A stretch of DNA of 21,348 bases from TMED14 sp038145075 (lineage in GTDB: Bacteria > Bacteroidota > Bacteroidia > Flavobacteriales > Schleiferiaceae), in assembly GCA_038145075.1 (NCBI GenBank), contig JAYQOY010000023.1, positions 1-21,348 on the forward strand, in the 5' to 3' direction. A program made the position numbers and the translations under genes. The notes beneath the pieces were generated by a model. That model was not told the DNA's origin and searched no databases. It saw only the letters and a program-made list of their open reading frames with translations. Below are positions 1 through 6,264 of the stretch, one piece after another. Positions within the stretch are counted from its first letter, which is position 1. Each line of letters opens with the position of its first letter.

Positions 1-954
1 TTGGCCGAACGTTACCAGCAGCTCGCGCCCAAGTTGCACCGAACGCCCGTCCTCACATCGTCTAGCCTCGATGCGCTCAGTGGGGCTTCGCTCTTTTTTA
101 AGTGCGAGAACTTTCAACGCTCCGGCGCTTTCAAGATGCGCGGGGTACAGAACGCCTTGCTCGAATTGGAGTACGCTGGCCTGCCCGCCGCCGGGGTCGT
201 CACCCATTCCAGCGGCAACCACGGCCAAGCTCTGGGCTGGGCCTGCGCCGAAAAGGGCCTGCCCTGCACGGTGGTGATGCCTTCCAACGCCCCCGATTTT
301 AAAAAGCGGGCCGTCGCTTTGACCGGCGCGCGCATCGTCGAGTGCACCCCCACGCTGACCGCCCGCATGGAAGCGGTCGAAGCCGTTCAGCGCGAAACGG
401 GCGCGGTAGAAATCCACCCGTCCAACCAAGCCCCGGTAATCTTGGGCCAGGGCTCCGCGGCCTGGGAACTCCTGGAGGACTGCGCCGCACAAGGCCAGCC
501 CTTGGACTGGGTGGGGGTACCCGTTGGAGGAGGGGGACTCTTGGCGGGAACGGCTTTCGCTGTCCACGTGTGGAACCTAAAGCACGGAACGTCCGTGCGC
601 GTGTACGCGGGAGAGCCCACGGGGGCTGATGATGCTTTCCGCAGCTTGGCCTCGGGCCAAATTGAACACAACGAAAATCCCCAAACTGTCGCCGATGGCA
701 TGCGCACGGAGCTGGGCCACATCAATTTCCCGGTCATCAAAGCGCACGTCACCGCCATCCACACCGTGACGGATCCCGAAATTCTCAGCGGCCAGCTCCT
801 CTTGGCCGAACGCCTTAAAATCATCGTCGAAACCAACTGCTCCCCTCCCTTTGCCGCGGTCCTGAAGCACCCCGAGGTCTTTACCGGCCAGCGTGTGGGC
901 GTCGTATTGTCCGGCGGCAATTTGGATTTGCAGGCGCACCGCTGGGGGGCTTGA
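1..954 (+). CDS. PLP-dependent threonine/serine dehydratase or serine racemase-like enzyme (5' end possibly outside window)
   Basis: Fold-type II PLP enzyme, expected in the cytoplasm to deaminate L-threonine or L-serine to the 2-oxo acid, or to racemise serine. The Schiff-base lysine is K45 in SGAFKMRG, the asparagine loop SSGNHGQ follows at about residue 70, and the phosphate-binding tetraglycine loop is G176-G179 in VGGGGLLAG. The C-terminal SGGN motif contacts the PLP pyridine nitrogen in serine racemase and catabolic dehydratases. There is no ACT regulatory domain, so it is unlike the long biosynthetic IlvA. It reads 317 residues from a TTG at base 1. Relatives usually have some 10-20 more N-terminal residues before the HRTPVLTSS motif, so the true start may lie upstream of the window. 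The choice between dehydratase and racemase cannot be made from sequence alone. Confidence 0.85.
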   Translation: MAERYQQLAPKLHRTPVLTSSSLDALSGASLFFKCENFQRSGAFKMRGVQNALLELEYAGLPAAGVVTHSSGNHGQALGWACAEKGLPCTVVMPSNAPDFKKRAVALTGARIVECTPTLTARMEAVEAVQRETGAVEIHPSNQAPVILGQGSAAWELLEDCAAQGQPLDWVGVPVGGGGLLAGTAFAVHVWNLKHGTSVRVYAGEPTGADDAFRSLASGQIEHNENPQTVADGMRTELGHINFPVIKAHVTAIHTVTDPEILSGQLLLAERLKIIVETNCSPPFAAVLKHPEVFTGQRVGVVLSGGNLDLQAHRWGA

Positions 955-997
955 CCCCCTCCCGAGTTTCTTCCCACATCCTTTTGAAGTTGGACAC

Positions 998-1022
998 AAA
1001 AAAGCCCGACCGAAGTCGGGCT
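998..1022 (-). terminator. Rho-independent terminator on the minus strand
   Basis: On the minus strand an 8-bp perfect stem AGCCCGAC/GTCGGGCT closes a UUCG tetraloop and is followed by six T residues. On the plus strand the hairpin is not followed by a T tract, so it mainly ends leftward transcripts. No minus-strand gene was found to its right. It may still weakly stop transcription from the dehydratase. Confidence 0.75.
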
Positions 1023-1068
1023 CATGCTTGTCTGGTGTGCACCTGCTAGGACTGGGGGGTCAAGGGCA

Positions 1069-1134
1069 TTGAAAAGGCTCAGAAATCACACCCTCGACGC
1101 AGCCTTGAAAAAGGCTCCCAATCACTTGCTCGAC
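1069..1134. repeat. Two-copy imperfect direct repeat, 36-bp period
   Basis: Bases 1069-1098 and 1105-1134 are 30-nt imperfect copies. Both begin TTGAAAA, share GGCTC and AATCAC, and end CTCGAC. The spacing of 36 is a multiple of three. In the ATG frame from 1024 the copies encode ALKRLRNHTLDA and ALKKAPNHLLDK. No third copy is visible on either side. Its role is unknown. Confidence 0.55.
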
Positions 1135-1187
1135 AAATTTCGGAAAAAAATCTTATTGTAAAGTATACACTAAGTCAAAATTATTGC

Positions 1188-1195
1188 TATGTTTG
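1188..1195 (+). promoter_or_regulatory. Candidate Bacteroidota -7 promoter element
   Basis: TATGTTTG matches the TAnnTTTG consensus of the Bacteroidota primary sigma factor exactly, in an AT-rich patch. No TTG -33 element sits at the usual distance; the nearest upstream one is at 1156-1158, about 29 bases away. A start near 1200-1202 would give a transcript of about 65 nt ending at the 1240-1265 terminator. Confidence 0.35.
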
Positions 1196-1197
1196 CA

Positions 1198-1226
1198 ATG
1201 AATCTTTCGAAATCGAACGGATTCAT
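1198..1226 (+). repeat. Inverted repeat / hairpin at the putative transcription start
   Basis: ATGAATC (1198-1204) pairs perfectly with GATTCAT (1220-1226). Inside it, TTCG (1206-1209) pairs with CGAA (1214-1217) around an AAAT loop. It could be a structured 5' end or, as it overlaps the predicted start site, an operator-like palindrome. Confidence 0.45.
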
Positions 1227-1265
1227 CAAGGGTTGTGAGACGCCGCTGTAAAAGCGGCGTTTTCT
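1200..1265 (+). ncRNA. Possible small RNA of about 65 nt (weak)
   Basis: A promoter-like box, a short stretch with strong pairing potential and a good terminator lie in that order with no open frame between them. This is the layout of a small RNA gene. No known RNA family was recognised. The weak point is the missing -33 element, and part of the first hairpin would lie upstream of the inferred start. Confidence 0.2.
1240..1265 (+). terminator. Rho-independent terminator on the plus strand
   Basis: ACGCCGCT (1240-1247) and AGCGGCGT (1253-1260) form a perfect 8-bp stem with a GTAAA loop, followed by TTTTCTATTTC. It would end either the putative small RNA or read-through from the dehydratase, and it insulates ridA-ileS. 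Confidence 0.75.
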
Positions 1266-1320
1266 ATTTCTAGACCTTTTGGTTTTTCTCTAGCCGTTTT
1301 AAACGCTTAATACCGCCTAG

Positions 1321-1344
1321 ATGCCGCCCTTTAAGCGCCGGCAT
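1321..1344. repeat. Inverted repeat just upstream of the ridA promoter box
   Basis: ATGCCG (1321-1326) is inverted as CGGCAT (1339-1344) with a 12-base gap. It ends 15 bases before the -7 box at 1360, so it covers the expected -33 region. That position suits a regulator-binding site, but no regulator can be named. Confidence 0.3.
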
Positions 1345-1359
1345 TCCGGGCAAATGGGG

Positions 1360-1367
1360 TACTTTTG
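1360..1367 (+). promoter_or_regulatory. ridA-ileS -7 promoter element
   Basis: TACTTTTG matches TAnnTTTG exactly and is separated from the ridA ATG at 1375 by seven bases. Transcription would start at or very near the A of the start codon, giving a leaderless or almost leaderless mRNA. No clear TTG -33 element is seen. Confidence 0.5.
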
Positions 1368-1374
1368 TGGCCGT

Positions 1375-1812
1375 ATGAGCGAAACCTCTTCTTCCCCTTC
1401 TTCCAATGCCCCACTTCCCGTGGGGGCCTATCCCATGACCCGCCGGGTGGGCGATCTCTTGTTTTTGTCGGGCGTTGGCCCGCGGAAACCCAAGAGTGAC
1501 ACCAGTGCCGCTTCGGTTCCAGGTTTGGTTTTGGACGCAGAAGGAAGGGTGGTGGACTATGACTTTGAGGCCCAGGTGCATTCGGTTATGGCCAACGTGA
1601 AGACGATTCTGGAAGAAGCAGGCGCCCAATGGGATCAGCTCGTGGACATCACGGTGTTTTTGACCGATATGAAGCGCGACTTTGCCACCTTCAATCGCTT
1701 GTACGCCGAGTATTTTGCGGACGTGAACCCCAAGCCCTGCCGGACCACGGTAGAGGTGCTTTCGCTTCCGACCCCCATTGCTGTTGAACTGAAGTGCATC
1801 GCGGCCCTATGA
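1375..1812 (+). CDS. ridA: RidA-family enamine/imine deaminase
   Basis: Member of the RidA (YjgF/YER057c/UK114) family. These are small trimeric cytoplasmic proteins that hydrolyse reactive enamine/imine intermediates released by PLP enzymes such as threonine and serine dehydratases. Visible features are the N-terminal PVGAYPMTRRVGDLLFLSG segment, the central NVKTILEEAGAQWDQLVDITVFLTDM helix-strand region (quoted in part), and a C-terminal CRTTVEVLSLP segment in which R and the following T/V residues lie at the usual substrate-binding position. At 145 residues it is slightly longer than the typical 125-130 because of a Ser/Pro-rich N-terminus. ATG 1375 is preferred to ATG 1321 because the earlier frame would span the promoter box. 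Its stop overlaps the ileS start (ATGA), so the two are co-transcribed. A RidA near a dehydratase makes functional sense, though terminators separate them. Confidence 0.88.
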   Translation: MSETSSSPSSNAPLPVGAYPMTRRVGDLLFLSGVGPRKPKSDTSAASVPGLVLDAEGRVVDYDFEAQVHSVMANVKTILEEAGAQWDQLVDITVFLTDMKRDFATFNRLYAEYFADVNPKPCRTTVEVLSLPTPIAVELKCIAAL

Positions 1813-4800
1813 GCCAACGATTCCCCGAGCGCGGTTCCCTGAACTTGCCTAGTATCCAACGCGACATCCTCCAATACTGGGAGGAAAACGACGTTTTTGC
1901 CCAATCCATCCGCCACGAGGGCCCTGAGTTTGTCTTTTACGAAGGCCCTCCCTCCGCCAACGGTTTGCCAGGCATTCACCACGTCATGGCCCGTGCCCTC
2001 AAAGATGTCTTCTGCCGCTACAAGACGCAGAAAGGCTATAAGGTGGACCGTCGCGCGGGCTGGGACACCCATGGTCTGCCCGTTGAACTGGGGGTAGAAA
2101 AGGAACTCGGCATCACCAAGGAGGACATCGGCAAGACCATCACCGTCGAGGAGTACAACGCCGCGTGCCGCAATGCGGTCATGCGTTACACGGACATTTG
2201 GAACGACCTGACCACCCGCATGGGCTACTGGGTCGATATGGAGCACCCCTACGTGACCTATACCTCTAAGTATATGGAGACGGTGTGGTGGCTTTTGGCC
2301 CAAATTCACCAAAAAGGCTACCTCTACAAAGGCTACACCATCCAGCCCTACTCACCCAAAGCAGGCACGGGCCTGAGCTCGCACGAACTGAACCAGCCCG
2401 GTTGCTACCGCGATGTCATGGACGTATCCGCCACGGCCCTCTTTGCCGTGACGCCCAGCGCACAATCGGAAGCCCTCTTCGGCCCGGAGCCCGTGCACAT
2501 CATGGCCTGGACGACCACACCTTGGACGCTTCCCTCCAACACCGCTCTGACCGTGGGCCCCAAGATTGCCTACGCCTTGGTGGACACCTTCAACCCCTAC
2601 ACCAAGGAAAAGCAGCGCGTTATCTTGGCGGAGGCCCTGATTTCCAAGTATTTCCGCGAAGAAGACCAGAATGCAGAAGGCAGCCCCGAAGGCAAGGTCC
2701 TCCCCTGGTCGGTGCTGAAAACCTTTGCAGGCAGTGAGCTCGTGGGCTTGCGCTATGCCCAGTTGCTTCCCTACACGCTTCCCTACGAGAACGCAGATCA
2801 AGCCTTCCAAGTCATCCCGGGCGACTTTGTCACCACGGAAGACGGTACGGGCATCGTGCACACGGCGCCTACGTTTGGTGCAGATGACGCGCGTGTCGCT
2901 GCAGCTGCCGGTGTTCCCCCCATGTTGGTCCTCGACGAAAACGGCACGCCCGTTCCCTTGGTCGACCTCCAGGGCCGCTTTGTCGCTCAGATGGGCAATC
3001 TGGCCGGCATGTACGTGAAGAACGACTACTATTCGGACGACGAAAAGCCCGAACTCAGCGCCGACGAACGCATTTCCATCCAGCTCAAGCAGGAGGGCAA
3101 GGCCTTTAAAGTGCAGAAGTACAGTCACAGCTACCCCCACTGCTGGCGTACCGACAAGCCTGTTCTCTACTACCCCTTGGACAGCTGGTTCATTAAAACG
3201 ACCGCCGTCAAAGAGCGCTTGCAGGCCCTCAACCAAGAAATCCAATGGAAGCCCGCCAGCACCGGCACGGGCCGCTTTGGCAACTGGTTGGAAAACCTCA
3301 ACGACTGGAACCTCTCGCGAAGCCGCTACTGGGGCATCCCCTTGCCCATCTGGCGCACGGAGGACGGCAGCGAGCAAATCGTCATCGACTCCATCGAAAC
3401 GTTGAAGGCGGAACTCGAAAAGTCCGTCGCCGCGGGCCATATGGCCAGCAATCCCTTGGCCGACTTTGTCCCCGGAGACTTTTCGGAGGCCAACTACGCA
3501 CAGGTGGACCTTCACCGTCCCCACGTGGATGCTTGGGTGCTTACCTCCTCGAAAGGTGCGCCCATGAAGCGCGAATCCGACCTCATCGACGTTTGGTTTG
3601 ACTCCGGCGCCATGCCCTATGCGCAGGTGCACTATCCCTTTGAAAACAAGGAGGCGGTCGATCAAAACAAAGCCTTCCCCGCGGACTTCATTGCCGAGGG
3701 CGTGGACCAAACGCGCGGCTGGTTCTTTACCCTCCACGCCATCGCGGGTCTGGTCTTTGACAGCGTGGCCTACAAAGCGGTTATTTCCAACGGCTTGGTC
3801 CTGGACAAGAACGGCCAAAAGATGTCGAAGCGCCTCGGCAACGCCGTGGACCCCTTCCAGGCCATGGACGAATACGGTTCGGACGCGCTTCGCTGGTACA
3901 TGCTGACCAATGCGCAGCCCTGGGACAACCTCAAGTTTGACTTTGCCGGCGTGACGGAGGTGCAGCGCAAGTTTTTTGGAACGCTACACAACACCTACGG
4001 CTTCCTAGCGCTCTATGCGCAGGTGGACGGTTTTGACCCGAATGCGCCACAAGTTCCCTTGGCGGATCGGCCCGAAATTGACCGCTGGATCCTCTCCAAG
4101 CTCAACAGCTTGGTGGCCGACGTCACCGCCGCCCTCGACGACTTTGAGCCCACGCGTGGCTTCCGCCCTATCAGCGACTTTGTTCAAGATGAACTTTCCA
4201 ACTGGTACGTTCGTCTCTGCCGCCGACGCTTCTGGAAAGGCGAGATGGGCCCCGACAAGCTTGCGGCCTATCAAACGCTCTACACCTGCTTGGACAGCAT
4301 TGCCCGCTTGATGGCGCCCGTTGTTCCCTTCTATGCCGAGCAGCTCTACCGCGATCTGCATCCGGAGGCCCTTTCCGTGCACACCTCAGACTTCCCCGTA
4401 GCCGATGCCTCCGCCATCGACAGCGCCTTGGAGCGCCGCATGGCCCTTGCGCAACGCCTGAGCTCCTTGGTGCTCAGCGTGCGGAAGAAGGAAAAGATTC
4501 GGGTGCGCCAACCCATTGCGCGCGTCCTTGTACCCGTTTTGAGTGCCGCGCAGCGCGAAGACGTTCAGGCCGTGGAAGCCTTGGTCTTGGCGGAGGTCAA
4601 CGTCAAAGCGCTGGAACTGGTCGACGAAGCTTCTGGCGTATTTGTCAAGCGCGCCAAAGCAAACTTTAAAACGCTCGGCCCCAAAGCGGGACCTCAGATG
4701 AAGGATGTTGCCGCCGCTATCAGCCAGCTAAGCCCCGATGCCATCGCCTCATTGGAGCAATCCGACTCCTACACCCTGGCCTTGGCCAGCGGCTCTTTTG

Positions 4801-5171
4801 AGCTGAGCGGTGAGGACGTGGACGTACAAACCGACGACATCCCCGGCATGGCTGTGGCGTCTGAGCGCGGTACTACCCTCGCGGTGGACCTCACTTTGAG
4901 CCCCGAATTGGTGCAAGAAGGCCTTGCCCGCGAAGCCGTCAACCGCATCCAGGGCTTGCGCAAAGACAGTGGCTTGGAGATTACAGACCGCATTCAGGTA
5001 TGGGTCAGCGGTTCGGACGAAGCCGTAGCGGCAGTGCGCGCGCATGAGTCCTACCTCTGTGCCGAAGTTTTGGCCGATGACGTGGCCTACGTAGCGCCTG
5101 CAGAGGGCGGCTTTGTGTTGGAAACGGACTTGGAAGGCCATTCCGCGGTCTTTGGTCTTAGGAAAGCCTGA
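1809..5171 (+). CDS. ileS: Isoleucine--tRNA ligase, long zinc-less (eukaryote-like) type
   Basis: Class I aminoacyl-tRNA synthetase charging tRNA-Ile, 1120 residues. The first class signature appears as PPSANGLPGIHH, with G55-I56-H57-H58 standing in for HIGH as is common in this branch. The second is KMSKR at residues 671-675. The CP1 editing domain lies between them, with a TTEDGTGIVHTAP-type editing motif near residue 345, and the anticodon-binding helical domain follows. The last 100 residues contain one cysteine only, so the C-terminal zinc finger of the shorter bacterial form is absent. This is the form often associated with natural mupirocin tolerance (family knowledge, not tested here). 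ATG 1809 overlaps the ridA stop; a GTG at 1794 would add five residues and is less likely. No terminator is evident after it. Confidence 0.96.
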   Translation: MSQRFPERGSLNLPSIQRDILQYWEENDVFAQSIRHEGPEFVFYEGPPSANGLPGIHHVMARALKDVFCRYKTQKGYKVDRRAGWDTHGLPVELGVEKELGITKEDIGKTITVEEYNAACRNAVMRYTDIWNDLTTRMGYWVDMEHPYVTYTSKYMETVWWLLAQIHQKGYLYKGYTIQPYSPKAGTGLSSHELNQPGCYRDVMDVSATALFAVTPSAQSEALFGPEPVHIMAWTTTPWTLPSNTALTVGPKIAYALVDTFNPYTKEKQRVILAEALISKYFREEDQNAEGSPEGKVLPWSVLKTFAGSELVGLRYAQLLPYTLPYENADQAFQVIPGDFVTTEDGTGIVHTAPTFGADDARVAAAAGVPPMLVLDENGTPVPLVDLQGRFVAQMGNLAGMYVKNDYYSDDEKPELSADERISIQLKQEGKAFKVQKYSHSYPHCWRTDKPVLYYPLDSWFIKTTAVKERLQALNQEIQWKPASTGTGRFGNWLENLNDWNLSRSRYWGIPLPIWRTEDGSEQIVIDSIETLKAELEKSVAAGHMASNPLADFVPGDFSEANYAQVDLHRPHVDAWVLTSSKGAPMKRESDLIDVWFDSGAMPYAQVHYPFENKEAVDQNKAFPADFIAEGVDQTRGWFFTLHAIAGLVFDSVAYKAVISNGLVLDKNGQKMSKRLGNAVDPFQAMDEYGSDALRWYMLTNAQPWDNLKFDFAGVTEVQRKFFGTLHNTYGFLALYAQVDGFDPNAPQVPLADRPEIDRWILSKLNSLVADVTAALDDFEPTRGFRPISDFVQDELSNWYVRLCRRRFWKGEMGPDKLAAYQTLYTCLDSIARLMAPVVPFYAEQLYRDLHPEALSVHTSDFPVADASAIDSALERRMALAQRLSSLVLSVRKKEKIRVRQPIARVLVPVLSAAQREDVQAVEALVLAEVNVKALELVDEASGVFVKRAKANFKTLGPKAGPQMKDVAAAISQLSPDAIASLEQSDSYTLALASGSFELSGEDVDVQTDDIPGMAVASERGTTLAVDLTLSPELVQEGLAREAVNRIQGLRKDSGLEITDRIQVWVSGSDEAVAAVRAHESYLCAEVLADDVAYVAPAEGGFVLETDLEGHSAVFGLRKA

Positions 5172-5207
5172 GAAGTAACGAACAATTACCGGCTGTAAAA
5201 CATCGGA

Positions 5208-5234
5208 TTGCGTATATTCGGCTCCTTACTCTTG
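5208..5234 (+). promoter_or_regulatory. Promoter for the dksA-like/lspA operon
   Basis: TTG (5208-5210) is followed after 16 bases by TACTCTTG (5227-5234), one mismatch from TAnnTTTG. The ATG at 5240 begins five bases later, again predicting a near-leaderless message. An alternative -7 match, TATATTCG at 5213-5220, would leave a 19-base leader. Confidence 0.45.
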
Positions 5235-5239
5235 GAATC

Positions 5240-5620
5240 ATGGAAAATACCCACGAACGATACAGCGACGCGGATTTGGAAGAGTTCCGCGTATTGATCC
5301 AAAGCAAAATTGACAAAGCCGAGGAGGACCTCCGCATTTTGCGCGAGCAGTTCACCAACGACATGGACAATGGCACGGAGGACACCTCGCCCATCTTCAA
5401 AAGTTTTGAGGAAGGTTCGGAGACCATGAGCAAGGAGGCAAATGCCCAGCTGGCCGCCCGCCAAGAGAAGTTTCTGCGCGACCTGCGTGCGGCGATTATT
5501 CGCATTGAGAACAAGACCTATGGCATGTGCCGAGTGACCGGTAAACGCATTGAAAAAGAACGACTTAAGTTGGTCCCCCACGCTACAATGAGCATGGAGG
5601 CCAAGATGAAGCAACGGTGA
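5240..5620 (+). CDS. DksA/TraR-family protein with degraded zinc finger
   Basis: A 126-residue acidic, mostly helical protein related to DksA/TraR, which bind in the RNA polymerase secondary channel and modulate promoters with ppGpp. Residues 10-45 and 58-92 form the two arms of a predicted coiled coil. The tip segment DMDNGTEDTSP (41-51) is acidic, as at the DksA coiled-coil tip. The C-terminal YGMCRVTGKRIEKERL stretch matches the zinc-finger region, but only C97 remains of the usual four cysteines, so zinc binding as in E. coli DksA is unlikely. Bacteroidota commonly carry this degraded form. Its stop overlaps the GTG start of lspA. Whether it acts as DksA does or has another polymerase role is not shown by sequence. 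Confidence 0.85.
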   Translation: MENTHERYSDADLEEFRVLIQSKIDKAEEDLRILREQFTNDMDNGTEDTSPIFKSFEEGSETMSKEANAQLAARQEKFLRDLRAAIIRIENKTYGMCRVTGKRIEKERLKLVPHATMSMEAKMKQR

Positions 5621-6258
5621 ACCCAGCCCTAAAAAAACCGCTGCTCCTCGCAGCCCTTCTGGTCTTCCTGGACCAAGCCCTCAAACTCTGGATCAAAACC
5701 ACCTTCGCTCTGGGCGAAAGCGTGGAAATTGCCCCCTGGTTTCAGCTCCATTTCACGGAAAACCCCGGCATGGCCTTTGGCATGGAATGGGGCGGCGTGG
5801 CCGGAAAGTATGCCTTGAGCAGCTTCCGCATCCTCGCCATCGGGGGAATTCTTTGGTACATGAACCGCCTGGCCAAAGGGGGCGCGACCCTCTTTGTCCT
5901 CGTCGCTTTTGGCGTCGTGCTCGCGGGCGCTTTGGGCAATGTGGTGGACAGCCTGTTTTACGGCTTGGTCTTTGACCGCGGCCTGACCTATTCGGCCGAA
6001 TACAGCGATTGGCTCATTTACAGCGGCGTGGCCCAGTGGGGAAGCGGCTATGCGCCCATGCTCCTCGGCAACGTCGTCGACATGCTATATTTCCCGCTTT
6101 GGGAGGGCGTGCTGCCCGAATGGATCCCGTTCTGGGGCGGCGAGTATTTCATCTTTTTCCGGCCCATCTTTAACTTGGCGGACGCTTGCGTAACCGTGGG
6201 CGTGGTTCTGCTGTACTGGAGTTCGAGAAATCCAGACCACTGGGGCCAAAACCGATAA
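5617..6258 (+). CDS. lspA: Lipoprotein signal peptidase (signal peptidase II) with internal insertion
   Basis: Inner-membrane aspartyl protease that removes signal peptides from prolipoproteins after diacylglyceryl transfer. The catalytic aspartates are D111 in GNVVDS and D189 in FNLADAC. The FTENPGMAFGM motif near residue 48 matches the conserved FxxNxGxAF box. Four membrane helices are expected, near residues 8-25, 66-84, 91-110 and 187-204. At 213 residues it is some 45-50 longer than E. coli LspA, and the extra sequence lies between the two aspartates, roughly residues 120-175. This fits the Bacteroidota-type enzyme. The GTG start overlaps the stop of the preceding gene by four bases. Likely substrates in this window are GldH and the DUF4837 lipoprotein. 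Confidence 0.93.
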   Translation: MNPALKKPLLLAALLVFLDQALKLWIKTTFALGESVEIAPWFQLHFTENPGMAFGMEWGGVAGKYALSSFRILAIGGILWYMNRLAKGGATLFVLVAFGVVLAGALGNVVDSLFYGLVFDRGLTYSAEYSDWLIYSGVAQWGSGYAPMLLGNVVDMLYFPLWEGVLPEWIPFWGGEYFIFFRPIFNLADACVTVGVVLLYWSSRNPDHWGQNR

Positions 6259-6264
6259 ACCCTC

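Larger units (their letters stand above)
955..1374. other. Gene-free region with terminators, repeats and promoter-like elements
   Basis: This 420-base stretch between the dehydratase and ridA is the only long gap in the window. Bases 1140-1240 are clearly more AT-rich than the flanking genes. It holds, in order: an orphan terminator facing left (998-1022), a 36-bp-period imperfect repeat (1069-1134), a TATGTTTG box (1188-1195), a hairpin (1198-1226), a rightward terminator (1240-1265), a short symmetric site CGTTTTAAACG (1295-1305), an inverted repeat (1321-1344) and the ridA -7 box (1360-1367). A 45-codon ATG frame at 1024-1161 spans the repeat but has no other support. No intact tRNA was recognised. 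Confidence 0.7.

Noticed and set aside
1030..1060. tRNA gene on the minus strand
   Set aside because: Only a 3'-end-like fragment is present; there is no anticodon arm, D arm or intact T loop.
1069..1134. Remnant CRISPR array
   Set aside because: Only two diverged copies separated by six bases, with no spacer-sized unique sequence and no cas gene nearby.
1024..1161. A 45-codon ATG frame in the intergenic region
   Set aside because: Its start lies two bases after the orphan terminator stem, it has no promoter box of its own, and only the internal repeat makes it stand out. It is described under the repeat, not called as a gene.
1275..1288. Second rightward terminator (ACC-TTTT-GGT followed by T)
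   Set aside because: The stem is only three to four pairs, too weak to claim.
1971..1982. Damaged HIGH motif in IleS (GIHH)
   Set aside because: This variant is normal for the long IleS branch in Bacteroidota; the KMSKR loop and the rest of the enzyme are intact.
2352..3818. Long minus-strand open frame opposite ileS (488 codons)
   Set aside because: It lies wholly inside a confident essential gene and its composition is that of an antisense shadow in GC-rich codons.
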